This document shows positions 1 through 9,088 of a DNA stretch of 64,000 nucleotides, piece by piece; the stretch's first letter is position 1; the number at the start of each line of letters is the position of its first letter. This stretch comes from JBLUOA01 sp048060095 (lineage in GTDB: Bacteria; Pseudomonadota; Alphaproteobacteria; Rhodobacterales; Rhodobacteraceae). The stretch spans positions 124,001 to 188,000 of the forward strand of contig NZ_JBLUOA010000001.1 in the NCBI RefSeq assembly GCF_048060095.1, written 5' to 3'. A program made the position numbers and the translations under genes. The notes under the pieces were generated by a model. That model was not told where the DNA came from and did no database searches. It saw only the letters and a list, made by a program, of their open reading frames with translations.

Positions 1-2
1 CG

Positions 3-845
3 GCCTTTCCCCTCATCCCCGGCCATGAATACGCCGGGCGAATTCTTGAGATCGGGCCAGAGGTCGCCGACCTCAAGGCAGGCGACCGCGTGGTTGTAGA
101 CCCCAATCTTGAATGCGGAACGTGCCCGGCCTGCAAACGGGGCTGGACGCATCTGTGCGAAACCTTGGGCGCCTATGGCGTGACATGTGACGGCGGATTT
201 GCGGAATACAGCGTCGTGAAAGCGTCGCGTGTCCATCTGATCGGTGACATGCCGTATGACATTGCGGCCCTTGCTGAGCCCTTGGGCTGTGTGATGAACG
301 GTCTGGATGCCGCACAAGCCACCCGCGCCAAAACAGCACTGGTCTTTGGCGCTGGTCCCATCGGCCTGTTGATGGCGATCGGGATGCAAGTTTCCGGCGT
401 CAAAAAGGTTTCGTTGGTCGATATCGATGCCGCGCGTCTGGACCTCGCCGAGAGTTTCGGCTTTCCCGGCATAGCGGCACAAAGCGCGGAATTAGAGGCA
501 ATGCACCACGGCATCGATCTGGTTGCCGATGCGACGGGCGTTCCCGCTGTCGCGGCCAGTCTGACGGACTATGTCACCAATGGCGGCGTCGGGATGTTTT
601 TTGGCATCTGCCCGTCAGAGGCCCGGATCGAAATTTCGCCGTTTGAACTTTTCCGCCGCCAGATCACGCTTGCCGGATCACATTCGCTGAACCACAACAT
701 CCCGCAGGCTTTGAAGGGTCTGCGTGCCTACGGAAAGGACATTGCACGGATCGTGTCGCATCGCGTTGCACTGGAAGAAATTGCCGCAGTGTTCGATGGC
801 AGCCTTCCCAAGAGCAGCCTGAAAATTCAGTTCACGCGGCCTTGA
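3..845 (+). CDS. Zinc-dependent alcohol/polyol dehydrogenase (5' partial)
   Basis: The frame is open from the first complete codon in the window, so the true start lies upstream; 280 residues are visible. It begins inside the GroES-like catalytic domain with GHEYAG, which carries the zinc-binding His-Glu pair. The four-cysteine structural zinc loop follows (CGTCPAC, then Cys after seven residues). The Rossmann motif GAGPIG, with an Asp ending the second strand (VDID), suggests NAD rather than NADP. This is the medium-chain dehydrogenase family of sorbitol, xylitol and threonine dehydrogenases. The sugar/polyol ABC transporter just downstream on the same strand makes oxidation of an imported polyol or sugar likely. 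The exact substrate cannot be read from the sequence. Confidence 0.88.
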   Translation, partial: AFPLIPGHEYAGRILEIGPEVADLKAGDRVVVDPNLECGTCPACKRGWTHLCETLGAYGVTCDGGFAEYSVVKASRVHLIGDMPYDIAALAEPLGCVMNGLDAAQATRAKTALVFGAGPIGLLMAIGMQVSGVKKVSLVDIDAARLDLAESFGFPGIAAQSAELEAMHHGIDLVADATGVPAVAASLTDYVTNGGVGMFFGICPSEARIEISPFELFRRQITLAGSHSLNHNIPQALKGLRAYGKDIARIVSHRVALEEIAAVFDGSLPKSSLKIQFTRP

Positions 846-1037
846 TTTTTTGGACGTTGCGGGACGGTATGCAAAACGACCGACGACACGAATCTGGCGC
901 ATCTGAATAGCCGCACGACCTTAAATTGCCGAAATCCCCTCACCGCCTACTGACTTTACTCAATCGAAAAAACCACGCGCCCTCAGTCGTTTACCCAATC
1001 TTTACCGAGGCAGTCGGCAGACCTAATCTCGCACCAA

Positions 1038-1055
1038 TTTGCATACGAATGCAAA
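1038..1055. promoter_or_regulatory. Inverted repeat, candidate LacI-type operator
   Basis: TTTGCAT and ATGCAAA form an inverted repeat around a central ACGA, giving an 18-bp site with a central CG. It lies about 75 bp before the sugar-binding-protein gene. Size and central CG resemble LacI/GalR-family operators. No regulator gene is in the window, so the assignment is inference. Confidence 0.4.
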
Positions 1056-1131
1056 AATCCTTTGAGTATCACCAATTGCCCCGTATGGTTGGAAAATTCT
1101 GAAAGCGACTCGCGGACTGGGAGGTAATGCG

Positions 1132-2454
1132 ATGCAAAGACGGACATTCCTTACAACGGTATCAGCCATAGCGATGGTTGCGGGTGTGCCACAACTGGCC
1201 GCCGCACAAGAGATTGCGCACGGATTGACGCCGGGCCGCCCCTATGAGGGCACGACGATCAACGTATTGTCGGTTGTGACGCCACAATTTGATGGCCTGC
1301 GCCTGCGGGATCAGGAATTCACAGACCTGACGGGGATTGAGGTGGAGTGGACCTTCATTCCGTTCGGCTCTCTCCAAGAACGCGTGAATGCCGAGGGGAT
1401 CGCCGCGAATGGCACCTTTGACGTTGTGAATTACCTCGATAGCTGGGGACCACCCAACGCGCATTGGCTGCGCCGCATTGACGACCTGATGGAGCGTGAC
1501 GGTATTTCGATGGACCGGTATCCGCCGGCCTTTGCCCGCTCTGCCCAGTTTGAGGGTGAAACGCTCGGCTTCCCGCTGCGGGCCCATGCCCAGTTGATGT
1601 TCTACCGCAAAGACTTGATCGAAACGCCGCCCGAGACATGGGCCGACGTCATCGCCATCGGTGAACAACTGGCCGAAACCAACCCCGACATCGCGCCGCT
1701 TGCGCTTTACTACAACAATGATGGCAACCGGCAGAACCTGTTCATCTGGATCAACTTCCTTTGGGCTGCGGGTGCGGACGTCTTCAACGATGACTTCACC
1801 GCCGCCTGGACCAGCGATGAGGCCATTGCCGCGACCGAGGCGTATATCGGGCTGCATACGGAACATGGCGTGACCAACCCGAATTCGCTCGCGTTTGTCG
1901 AACAGGATGCGCGCCAGTCGTTCATGCAAGGCAACTCTGCGATGATCCCCGTTTGGTGGTGGGCCTATTCGGGCTTTATCGATCCCGAAAACTCTACCCT
2001 GACCGCCGATCAGGTGGGCTTTGTCGGTATGCCGGCCTACGAGGGCACCACGGCGACCTACGCGATTTCGATGCCGTTCTCGATTTCGACTTATTCGCAA
2101 AATCAGGAAGCGGCTTGGGAATTCCTCAAGTGGTTGTCAAACCCTGACATGGATCGTGCAAACGCGATTGAGCGTGAAGTCGGTGGCGAAAGCATCGTGA
2201 ACAACGTGGTCACGCACATCACTTCGCTGACGGACGAAGAGGTAAACGCCGCCAATGCGGGGATTCAGGCGGCTGCGTATGACAGCCTGCGGAATTCCGA
2301 CATCATGCCGCAGATCCCGGAATGGCCCGAGGTGGGTGACATCCTGTCCGCCGCAATCGCCGAGGCCGCCGCGGGCGGTGATGTGCGTGAGCTGATGATG
2401 GCCGCAGCCGAGCAATCCGACCGTGTGCTACGCCGCGCTGGCCGGATCGAGTAA
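1132..2454 (+). CDS. Sugar/polyol ABC transporter substrate-binding protein (family 1)
   Basis: The 440-residue periplasmic binding protein has an N-terminal signal, MQRRTFLTT followed by a hydrophobic run ending near AAAQE. The paired arginines resemble a Tat motif. A GGGAGG ribosome-binding site precedes the ATG. The mature part has the layout of CUT1 family binding proteins: an early strand INVLSVV, DVVNYLDSWG, and a GFPLRAHAQLMFYRKD stretch typical of solute-binding family 1. It starts an operon with two MalF/MalG-type permeases and a MalK-type ATPase. The dehydrogenase upstream suggests a polyol or sugar ligand. Family assignment is firm; ligand is unknown. Confidence 0.9.
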   Translation: MQRRTFLTTVSAIAMVAGVPQLAAAQEIAHGLTPGRPYEGTTINVLSVVTPQFDGLRLRDQEFTDLTGIEVEWTFIPFGSLQERVNAEGIAANGTFDVVNYLDSWGPPNAHWLRRIDDLMERDGISMDRYPPAFARSAQFEGETLGFPLRAHAQLMFYRKDLIETPPETWADVIAIGEQLAETNPDIAPLALYYNNDGNRQNLFIWINFLWAAGADVFNDDFTAAWTSDEAIAATEAYIGLHTEHGVTNPNSLAFVEQDARQSFMQGNSAMIPVWWWAYSGFIDPENSTLTADQVGFVGMPAYEGTTATYAISMPFSISTYSQNQEAAWEFLKWLSNPDMDRANAIEREVGGESIVNNVVTHITSLTDEEVNAANAGIQAAAYDSLRNSDIMPQIPEWPEVGDILSAAIAEAAAGGDVRELMMAAAEQSDRVLRRAGRIE

Positions 2455-2504
2455 CCTCTCAGGACAGGGGCGGGGCCGATTGTGCCTCGCCCCGCTTTTG
2501 ACCC

Positions 2505-3377
2505 ATGCGTGATAACACTCTCAAATACCTGCTGGTTTTCCCGGCGGTCATGGTGGTCTTTGCCACTGCCGTCTGGCCCTTGGCGGAAAGCTTGCGCCTG
2601 TCCTTCACCGAAGGCCGGATGAACAAACCCGACTTTCCGCAGGGCTATCTGGGGTTTGAGAATTATACCTGGGCGTTTCTTTATGAACCGCCGTTTTGGA
2701 ATTCCGTCTGGGTGACGGGGCTTTATACGGTGGTGACGGTCACGCTGACGACGCTGTTCGCGCTGGGCCTTGCTATGCTGCTTGCCCCCGGCGGCAAGTT
2801 GCGATCCGGTGTGCAGACCTTGTTGATCCTGCCCTTTGCGATGAGCCCGGCGCTGATCGGGGTGTCGTTTCGATTCATGTTCAACCCGGAATTCGGGCTG
2901 TTTGACGCCTTCTTTGGCGTGGTCTTTCCGCCCTTGGCCGATGTGTCCTGGCTGGCAGACCCCGACCTTGCGTTTGCGGTTGTCGTGATGGCCGACGTCT
3001 GGGGCTGGATACCATTCCTGACGCTGGTGTTGATCGGTGGCTTGGCCAGCGTGCCGCAAGATACGATGGAGGCCGCACAGGTCGATGGCGCGTCCGGTTG
3101 GCGCGTGTTCAAAGACGTGACCCTGCCGCAACTGATGCCGGTGCTGGCGGTCGTGATCATCCTGAAGGCAATCTTCAGTCTGAAAACGTTTGATCAGGTG
3201 TTCATGCTGACGAATGGCGGGCCGGGCACGGCGACGCAGACGCTTAGCCATTACATCTACACGAACGGCCTGCGCTACGGGCAGATCGGATATTCTGCCG
3301 CAGTGGCGTGGCTGATGGTGATCCCGATGATTATCCTGACCTATTTCTATGCCAAATTCGTGTTCCGGAAGGAGTGA
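2505..3377 (+). CDS. Sugar ABC transporter permease (MalF type)
   Basis: This 290-residue inner-membrane permease has about six hydrophobic segments. The cytoplasmic EAA loop (EAAQVDGASGW, from about residue 189) docks the ATPase. The C-terminal half shows the MalF-type sequence TNGGPGTATQTL. It lies 50 bp after the binding-protein gene and 4 bp before the second permease, so the three are almost certainly co-transcribed. It should pair with the 3382-4209 protein as a heterodimeric channel. The long antisense frames across it are composition shadows. Confidence 0.92.
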   Translation: MRDNTLKYLLVFPAVMVVFATAVWPLAESLRLSFTEGRMNKPDFPQGYLGFENYTWAFLYEPPFWNSVWVTGLYTVVTVTLTTLFALGLAMLLAPGGKLRSGVQTLLILPFAMSPALIGVSFRFMFNPEFGLFDAFFGVVFPPLADVSWLADPDLAFAVVVMADVWGWIPFLTLVLIGGLASVPQDTMEAAQVDGASGWRVFKDVTLPQLMPVLAVVIILKAIFSLKTFDQVFMLTNGGPGTATQTLSHYIYTNGLRYGQIGYSAAVAWLMVIPMIILTYFYAKFVFRKE

Positions 3378-3381
3378 TCCC

Positions 3382-4209
3382 ATGACCGGAAAACAGAAAC
3401 AGCGCTTCTGGCGCGTGGTCCAGACCAGCCTGATCCTGATCGCGACCTTCGTCATGCTGATCCCGATTGTCTGGATTTTTCTGGCGTCGCTCAAAACCCA
3501 TGTCGAGGTTTACCAACTGCGCCTGTTCTTTACCCCAACGTTGGAGAATTTTGGCGAGGTGTTCCGCGAACCCTATGACCTCGGCTCCAAGCTTTTCAAC
3601 TCCACCATAGTTGCTGCAGTCACCGTCATTTTCGCAATTCCGATTGCGACGATGGCCGCCTATTCCTTTAGTCGCTTCCGTCTGAAATTTGAAACGACGA
3701 TCCTTGTGATCATCCTCGCGACGCAATTCGTGCCTGCGGTGGTGATTATCCTGCCGTTCTTCGTGATGTTCCGCGACCTCGGGCTGCTTGATACACGTAT
3801 CGGCCTGATCCTCGTGAACCTCGCCATTGTGATGCCTTTTGCGATCTGGATGATCAAAGGCTTCATCGATGGCATCCCGATGGACACGGAAGAGGCCGCG
3901 ATGGTCGACGGCTCGTCCAGAATGCAGGTGATCTGGAACATTGTCCTGCCGATGGCGGCACCCGGCCTTCTGACCGCTGGCATCTTCTGCTTTATCCTCG
4001 CGTGGAATGAGTTTTTGTTCGCCCTGATCCTAACCAACCGGGACGCGGTGACGCTGCCGATTGGCCTTGCGCTTTTCCGTGGTGAAGAGGGCGACCTTTG
4101 GAACCTGCTGAGCGCCGCGGGGATCATCATCATGGCGCCGATGTTCGTTCTGGCGCTCGCCATCCGTAAATACTTCGTTCAAGGCATGACCATGGGGGCC
4201 GTCCGCTAA
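3382..4209 (+). CDS. Sugar ABC transporter permease (MalG type)
   Basis: The start chosen is the ATG at 3382, which has GGAAGGAG just upstream inside the end of the previous gene; an in-frame earlier start at 3349 lacks such a site. The 275-residue protein has six predicted membrane segments and the EAA loop EEAAMVDGSSRMQ near residue 170. The stretch AWNEFLFALILT is typical of MalG-like partners. It forms the second half of the CUT1 channel. Its stop shares one base with the ATPase start (TAATG), which implies translational coupling. Confidence 0.92.
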   Translation: MTGKQKQRFWRVVQTSLILIATFVMLIPIVWIFLASLKTHVEVYQLRLFFTPTLENFGEVFREPYDLGSKLFNSTIVAAVTVIFAIPIATMAAYSFSRFRLKFETTILVIILATQFVPAVVIILPFFVMFRDLGLLDTRIGLILVNLAIVMPFAIWMIKGFIDGIPMDTEEAAMVDGSSRMQVIWNIVLPMAAPGLLTAGIFCFILAWNEFLFALILTNRDAVTLPIGLALFRGEEGDLWNLLSAAGIIIMAPMFVLALAIRKYFVQGMTMGAVR

Positions 4210-5276
4210 TGGCTGAAATCAGGCTCAAGAATCTCACCAAACGGTGGGGCGATTTTATAGGCGTCGACGATCAATCGCTCGACATTCACGATCAGGAATT
4301 TCTCGTGCTGCTGGGGCCGTCCGGCTGCGGCAAGACAACGACGATGCGGATGATCGCGGGGCTAGAAGACCCCACTGATGGTGAGATCTGGATAGATGGC
4401 CGAAAGGTCAACGACGATCTGCCAAAAGACCGTGACGTGGCGATGGTGTTCCAGAACTACGGCCTTTATCCGCATATGACGATTTTTGACAATATCGCCT
4501 ATCCGCTGAAGGTGCGCGGCACGCCCAAAGCCGACATCAAGCCGCGGGTCGAAAAGGCGGCGGAACAGGTGGAACTGACAGAGTTTCTGCACCGTAAGCC
4601 CAAGGCGCTTTCCGGTGGGCAACGGCAGCGGGTGGCCCTGGCGCGGGCGATCGTGCGAACGCCGAAAGTGTTCCTGATGGATGAACCGCTCAGCAACCTC
4701 GACGCAAAGCTGCGCGTCACGATGCGGGCAGAGCTGAAGCACCTCAGTCGCGCGTTGCAGATCACTACGGTCTACGTCACCCACGACCAGATTGAGGCGA
4801 TGACACTGGCCGACCGCGTTGCCGTAATGCGCAACGGTGTGATCCAGCAACTTGGCACGCCTGACGATATCTACAACAACCCCGCCAACATGTTCGTCGC
4901 GGGCTTCATCGGCAGCCCGGCGATGAACCTGATCAATGGATCGGTTCAGTCTGGAATGTTCGTGACCACTGGCGGCACGCGGTTGGTTGGCGTCGGCGGG
5001 CAAGATCGCGACAAGGCGATCCTTGGCGTGCGGGCCGATGACATGAGCGTGCATGACCCCGGCCAAGGCGATATCGACGTGACGATCTATGCGTTCGAAA
5101 ATACCGGTGAAAGCACGCTTTTGACCGTGCAATGGGGCAAACAGCGTGTGATCGCGCGGGGCGGCCGCCATCTTCGTAAAGAGCAAGACGATGTGGTCGG
5201 CATCAAGCTCGACACCGATCACCTTTACCTCTTCGACCCTGAAACCGGGGATCGGATCGAACACCGAAGCCTTTGA
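4209..5276 (+). CDS. Sugar ABC transporter ATP-binding protein (UgpC/MalK type)
   Basis: This 355-residue ATPase powers the CUT1 transporter. Walker A GPSGCGKTT lies at about residues 36-44, the signature LSGGQRQRVALARA near 134, and Walker B FLMDEPLSNLD near 154, followed by the switch histidine in VTHDQ. The region after about residue 240 is the TOBE/OB domain of the UgpC/MsmK/MalK subfamily, so one ATPase may serve more than one transporter. It is the last gene of the operon and overlaps the permease by one base. Confidence 0.93.
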   Translation: MAEIRLKNLTKRWGDFIGVDDQSLDIHDQEFLVLLGPSGCGKTTTMRMIAGLEDPTDGEIWIDGRKVNDDLPKDRDVAMVFQNYGLYPHMTIFDNIAYPLKVRGTPKADIKPRVEKAAEQVELTEFLHRKPKALSGGQRQRVALARAIVRTPKVFLMDEPLSNLDAKLRVTMRAELKHLSRALQITTVYVTHDQIEAMTLADRVAVMRNGVIQQLGTPDDIYNNPANMFVAGFIGSPAMNLINGSVQSGMFVTTGGTRLVGVGGQDRDKAILGVRADDMSVHDPGQGDIDVTIYAFENTGESTLLTVQWGKQRVIARGGRHLRKEQDDVVGIKLDTDHLYLFDPETGDRIEHRSL

Positions 5277-5410
5277 CTGCGTTACCCAACGGGGCTGCGT
5301 GATCAGCCGCCAGATCAGGTAAAACAAGCCGACACCGCTCCAGGAATCACGACAAGCGATGGGCGCGTTCCGGCGACCTGTGGGCGAGTCCGTTTATTTT
5401 GTTAACAGAC

Positions 5411-5442
5411 TATAATTTTTATCATACGATCAAAAAATTGAT
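5411..5442 (+). promoter_or_regulatory. Candidate -10 box and short palindrome before the BMP transporter operon
   Basis: A perfect TATAAT (5411-5416) lies about 50 bp before the binding-protein ATG. No convincing -35 is seen at the usual spacing. Just downstream ATCAA-AAAA-TTGAT (5429-5442) is an inverted repeat that could be an operator. Function is inferred from position only. Confidence 0.35.
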
Positions 5443-5464
5443 GGTCCAACAGATGGAAGTTCAA

Positions 5465-6502
5465 ATGACTCAGAATCAAAAAAGACCGAACACTCATTTC
5501 AACCCGACCCGGCGGCGTCTATTGATGACGGCTGGCCTGACGACGGCGGCGGGGCTGGCGCTGCGCCCGGTTCAGCTGCTTGCGCAAGACCCGTTGAAGG
5601 TGGCCGGGATTTACACCGTTCCCGTCGAACAGCAGTGGGTCAGCCGGATTCACAAGGCGGCGACGTCGGCGCAGGACGCGGGCGAGATTACCTATACGTT
5701 CACCGAAAACGTATCGAACACCGACTATCCGCGTGTCATGCGCGAATACGCGGAACAGGGGATGCAACTTATCATCGGCGAGGTGTTCGGCGTCGAACAG
5801 GAAGCCCGAGAGATCGCGGCAGAGTATCCCGATGTCGCGTTCCTGATGGGCTCCAGTTTCTTGCATGACGACGGGTTGTCGAACTTTGCGGTGTTTGACA
5901 ACTACATTCAGGATGCGTCTTACCTGTCCGGCATCATCGCGGGTGCGATGACCGAATCCGGCAATATCGGCATGGTCGGCGGCTTTCCGATCCCAGAGGT
6001 GAACCGCCTGATGCACGCCTTCATGGCAGGCGCGCGGGAAATGAATGCGGACATCACATTCCAGGTCAGCTTTATCGGGTCGTGGTTCGACCCGCCGAAG
6101 GCCAAGGAAACCGCGTTTGCGATGATCGAAAACGGCGCAGATGTGCTTTACGCCGAACGCTTCGGCGTATCGGACGCGGCGCAGGAAAAAGGCGTGCTGG
6201 CGATTGGCAACGTGATCGACACGCAGGCGGATTACCCGGAAACGGTTGTTGCATCTGCGATCTGGCATTTTGAACCGACGCTGAACGCCGCGATTGAGGC
6301 GGTGAAGGCCGGCAGTTTCAAGGCCGACAATTACGGCGTTTATTCCTTCATGAAGGAAGGCGGCGCATCGCTTGCCCCGCTCGGCACATTCGACGGCAAG
6401 GTGCCGCAAGAGGCGCTCGACCTCGTGGCGGAGCGTGAGGCGGCGATCAAAGACGGAAGCTATACGGTCGAGATCAACGACGAAGAGCCGAAGTCAGAAT
6501 AA
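5465..6502 (+). CDS. BMP-family (PnrA/BmpA-like) ABC substrate-binding protein
   Basis: I start the gene at the ATG at 5465 because GGAAG sits just upstream; in-frame ATGs at 5441 and 5453 and a TTG at 5399 are alternatives. The 345-residue protein has a twin-arginine-like signal (TRRRLLMTAG, then a hydrophobic run ending LLAQ). There is no lipobox cysteine, unlike the lipoprotein members in Gram-positives and spirochaetes. The mature protein starts LKVAGIYTVPVEQQW and has GxVFGVEQEA and GMVGGFPIPEVNRL, as in the basic-membrane-protein family that binds nucleosides. Downstream are the matching ATPase, two permeases and a cytosine deaminase, so a nucleoside or nucleobase ligand is likely. Confidence 0.88.
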   Translation: MTQNQKRPNTHFNPTRRRLLMTAGLTTAAGLALRPVQLLAQDPLKVAGIYTVPVEQQWVSRIHKAATSAQDAGEITYTFTENVSNTDYPRVMREYAEQGMQLIIGEVFGVEQEAREIAAEYPDVAFLMGSSFLHDDGLSNFAVFDNYIQDASYLSGIIAGAMTESGNIGMVGGFPIPEVNRLMHAFMAGAREMNADITFQVSFIGSWFDPPKAKETAFAMIENGADVLYAERFGVSDAAQEKGVLAIGNVIDTQADYPETVVASAIWHFEPTLNAAIEAVKAGSFKADNYGVYSFMKEGGASLAPLGTFDGKVPQEALDLVAEREAAIKDGSYTVEINDEEPKSE

Positions 6503-8049
6503 TGCCGGACAAAGACGGGGCGCGGGACATTGTCCTGCGCCTTCAGAATATCACCAAGCGGTTCGGCAGCCTGACCGCCAATGATGCGATCAGCTTTGAC
6601 CTGAAAAAGGGCGAGGCGGTCGCGTTGCTGGGCGAAAACGGGGCGGGCAAGACGACGCTGATGAACATCCTGTTCGGCCATTACACGGCGGACGATGGCA
6701 GCGTCGAGGTGTTCGGAGAGCGCCTGCCCCCGGGCAATCCGCGCGCAGCACTTGGCGCGGGCGTGGGCATGGTCCATCAGCATTTCACACTGGCCGACAA
6801 CATGACCGTTCTGGAAAACATCGCGCTGGGCACGCAATCGCTGTGGAAGCCGCGCTTTGATCGGGCCGGGGCGCGGGCGAAGGTCGCGGCCCTCGCGGCG
6901 GATTTCGGTTTAGCGGTTCATCCCGATGCGAAGGTCGGCGCCCTTAGCGTAGGCGAACGGCAGCGGGTCGAGATTCTGAAAGCGCTTTACCGTGATGCGC
7001 GTATCCTGATTCTGGATGAACCGACGGCGGTGCTGACACCGCAGGAAACGGATGCGCTGTTCGATACGCTGCGCAAGGCAATCGGGTTGGGGCTGTCGAT
7101 CATTTTCATCTCGCACAAATTACATGAGGTGATGGCGATTTCGAACCGCGTTCTGGTGCTGCGTCACGGCAAACTGGTGGGCGAGGTCGAAACCGAAAAT
7201 ACCGATCGCCACCGGCTCGCGCAGATGATGGTCGGGTCAGAGATCGTCGCGCCCAAAGTGGCGGAGAATGTACCCGGTGCGCCCCTGTTGCGGCTTGATC
7301 GGGTGTCGACCCCCGCAATCGGCAACGCGCCCGGGTTGCAGGACGTGACGCTGGAGCTTCGCGCCGGGCAGATCACCGGGCTGGCGGGTGTCTCCGGCAA
7401 CGGCCAAAGCGCGCTGGCCGATCTGGTCGGCGGTTTGATCAAACCGGAACGCGGCACGCTGACACTCGGCGACCGGGAACCACAGGGCTGGTCGCCCCGT
7501 GCAGCCGTCACATCCGGTGTCGCGCGGATACCAGAGGATCGGCATGCCACCGGGACGATTGCCAATTTCAGCCTGACGGAGAACGCGATACTCGAAGGCT
7601 ATAAGGATCGCGGGTTCAGCAGTAACGGCTGGATGAACTGGCGCGCTGCGGGCAAGTTCGCGGAACAGATTATTGCGAAATACGACGTCCGCTGCCCCGG
7701 ACCTGATACGCCGATCCGGCTGCTGTCGGGGGGCAATATGCAAAAGCTGATCCTTGGTCGCGTTCTGGAACCCAGCCCGCGGATCATCCTCGCAAACCAG
7801 CCGGTGCGCGGACTTGACATTGGTGCTGTCACTTACGTTCAGAACCGCCTTCTAGCGGCGCGGGCGGATGGGGCTGCCGTGCTTCTGATTAGCGAAGACC
7901 TTGATGAAATCATGACCCTTTCCGATGTGATCCACGTGATGTCTGAGGGTCGCCTTTCGCCCGGCTTTGCCCGCGGCACCAAGACCCCGCCAGAGCTTGG
8001 CATCTGGATGGCGGGCGACGGGTTCGAAGGAACGACCGATGCGGCTTGA
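6502..8049 (+). CDS. Nucleoside-type ABC transporter, tandem ATP-binding protein
   Basis: The 515-residue protein carries two ATPase domains in the arrangement of RbsA and of BMP-linked transporters. The N-terminal domain has Walker A GENGAGKTT (about residue 44), signature LSVGERQRVEI and Walker B ILDEPTAVLTP. The C-terminal domain has a degenerate Walker A, GVSGNGQSAL near residue 296, lacking the Lys-Ser/Thr, but keeps signature LLSGGNMQK. One competent and one degenerate site is normal for this subfamily. It overlaps the SBP stop by one base (TAATG) and the next permease by 11 bp. Confidence 0.92.
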   Translation: MPDKDGARDIVLRLQNITKRFGSLTANDAISFDLKKGEAVALLGENGAGKTTLMNILFGHYTADDGSVEVFGERLPPGNPRAALGAGVGMVHQHFTLADNMTVLENIALGTQSLWKPRFDRAGARAKVAALAADFGLAVHPDAKVGALSVGERQRVEILKALYRDARILILDEPTAVLTPQETDALFDTLRKAIGLGLSIIFISHKLHEVMAISNRVLVLRHGKLVGEVETENTDRHRLAQMMVGSEIVAPKVAENVPGAPLLRLDRVSTPAIGNAPGLQDVTLELRAGQITGLAGVSGNGQSALADLVGGLIKPERGTLTLGDREPQGWSPRAAVTSGVARIPEDRHATGTIANFSLTENAILEGYKDRGFSSNGWMNWRAAGKFAEQIIAKYDVRCPGPDTPIRLLSGGNMQKLILGRVLEPSPRIILANQPVRGLDIGAVTYVQNRLLAARADGAAVLLISEDLDEIMTLSDVIHVMSEGRLSPGFARGTKTPPELGIWMAGDGFEGTTDAA

Positions 8050-9088
8050 ACCGATCCCCAATCCGACGATCACGCGGCGTCTTGGCCTGCCCGGCTTGGC
8101 GATGGGCATGACTGTTGTCATTGCCTCCAGCTTGGCGTTGCTGGCCGGGGCGGACCCGTTCTCGGTCCTCGGCCTGATTATCGAAGGGGCGGTCGGATCG
8201 AAATTCGCGCTGCTTGAGACTTTGAACCGGGCGACGCCGCTGATCTTTACCGGTCTCGCCGTCGCGGTCGCCTTCCGCGCAAAGCTGTGGAACATCGGTG
8301 CTGAGGCGCAGCTTTACGCCGGGGCGCTTGTCACCGTCTTGCTGGGCACCGGGTTCTTGCCATGGCCGACCTACGCGCTGCTTCCGGTCATTATCATTGC
8401 GTCGATGCTTGCCGGGGCGGCGCTGTTGCTTGGTCCCGCGTGGCTGAAGACCCGACTGGGGGTGGATGAGGTCGTGACGACGCTCCTCCTCAACTTCATC
8501 ATGCTGCTGATTATTTCGATGCTGCTTGAAGGTCCGCTGAAAGATCCGATGGGCATGGGTTGGCCGAAATCGCCCCGCCTGATCGAAGAGGCGCGGCTGC
8601 CGCGTATCATCGAAGGTTTGCGCATCCACTGGGGCTTTGGTCTTGCGCTGATCGCGGCGGGGGTCGTTTGGGTAATCGACGCGCGATCAACCCTCGGGTT
8701 TGAAATGCGCGCGGTCGGGCAGAACCAGCGGGCGGCACAGTTTGCAGGCATCCCCGTCAACCTCGTGATCCTGAAAACCGCGCTGCTGTCTGGTGGGCTG
8801 GCGGCGCTTGCCGGGTTTTCCGAAGTCGCGGGGCTGAAGGGGAACCTGACGCTCGATCTGTCGCCGGGCTTTGGCTACACCGGGATCATCGTCGCCATGC
8901 TCGCCCTGCTGCATCCAGCGGGTGTCGTCGCGTCAGCCATCTTCGTCGCCGCCGTCTTTGTCGGCGCGGATTCGATGAGCCGCGCGGCAGGCGTGCCGAC
9001 TTACATCGCGGATATCCTGCTTGCCACCGCATTGCTGTTGATGGTGCTGGCGATCATGCTGACCCGCTTTCGGATCGTGAGGGATTGA
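8039..9088 (+). CDS. Nucleoside-type ABC transporter permease 1
   Basis: I chose the ATG at 8039 (protein MRLEPIPNPT, 349 residues), preceded by GAAGGAA and overlapping the ATPase gene by 11 bp; the frame is open further upstream but only inside the ATPase. It has 8-10 hydrophobic segments and belongs to the branched-chain/ribose permease superfamily (BPD_transp_2). The FRAKLWNIGAEAQLYAGA stretch is characteristic of the YufP-like half of BMP-linked transporters. It pairs with the next gene to form the channel. Confidence 0.9.
   Translation: MRLEPIPNPTITRRLGLPGLAMGMTVVIASSLALLAGADPFSVLGLIIEGAVGSKFALLETLNRATPLIFTGLAVAVAFRAKLWNIGAEAQLYAGALVTVLLGTGFLPWPTYALLPVIIIASMLAGAALLLGPAWLKTRLGVDEVVTTLLLNFIMLLIISMLLEGPLKDPMGMGWPKSPRLIEEARLPRIIEGLRIHWGFGLALIAAGVVWVIDARSTLGFEMRAVGQNQRAAQFAGIPVNLVILKTALLSGGLAALAGFSEVAGLKGNLTLDLSPGFGYTGIIVAMLALLHPAGVVASAIFVAAVFVGADSMSRAAGVPTYIADILLATALLLMVLAIMLTRFRIVRD

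Noticed and set aside
1162..2100. Long minus-strand frame opposite the sugar-binding protein
   Set aside because: It has no family features and lies fully antisense to a clear gene; such shadows are expected at this GC content.
2265..3494. 409-codon minus-strand frame opposite the permeases
   Set aside because: Rich in Arg/His/Gln with no domain pattern; shadow of two real membrane-protein genes.
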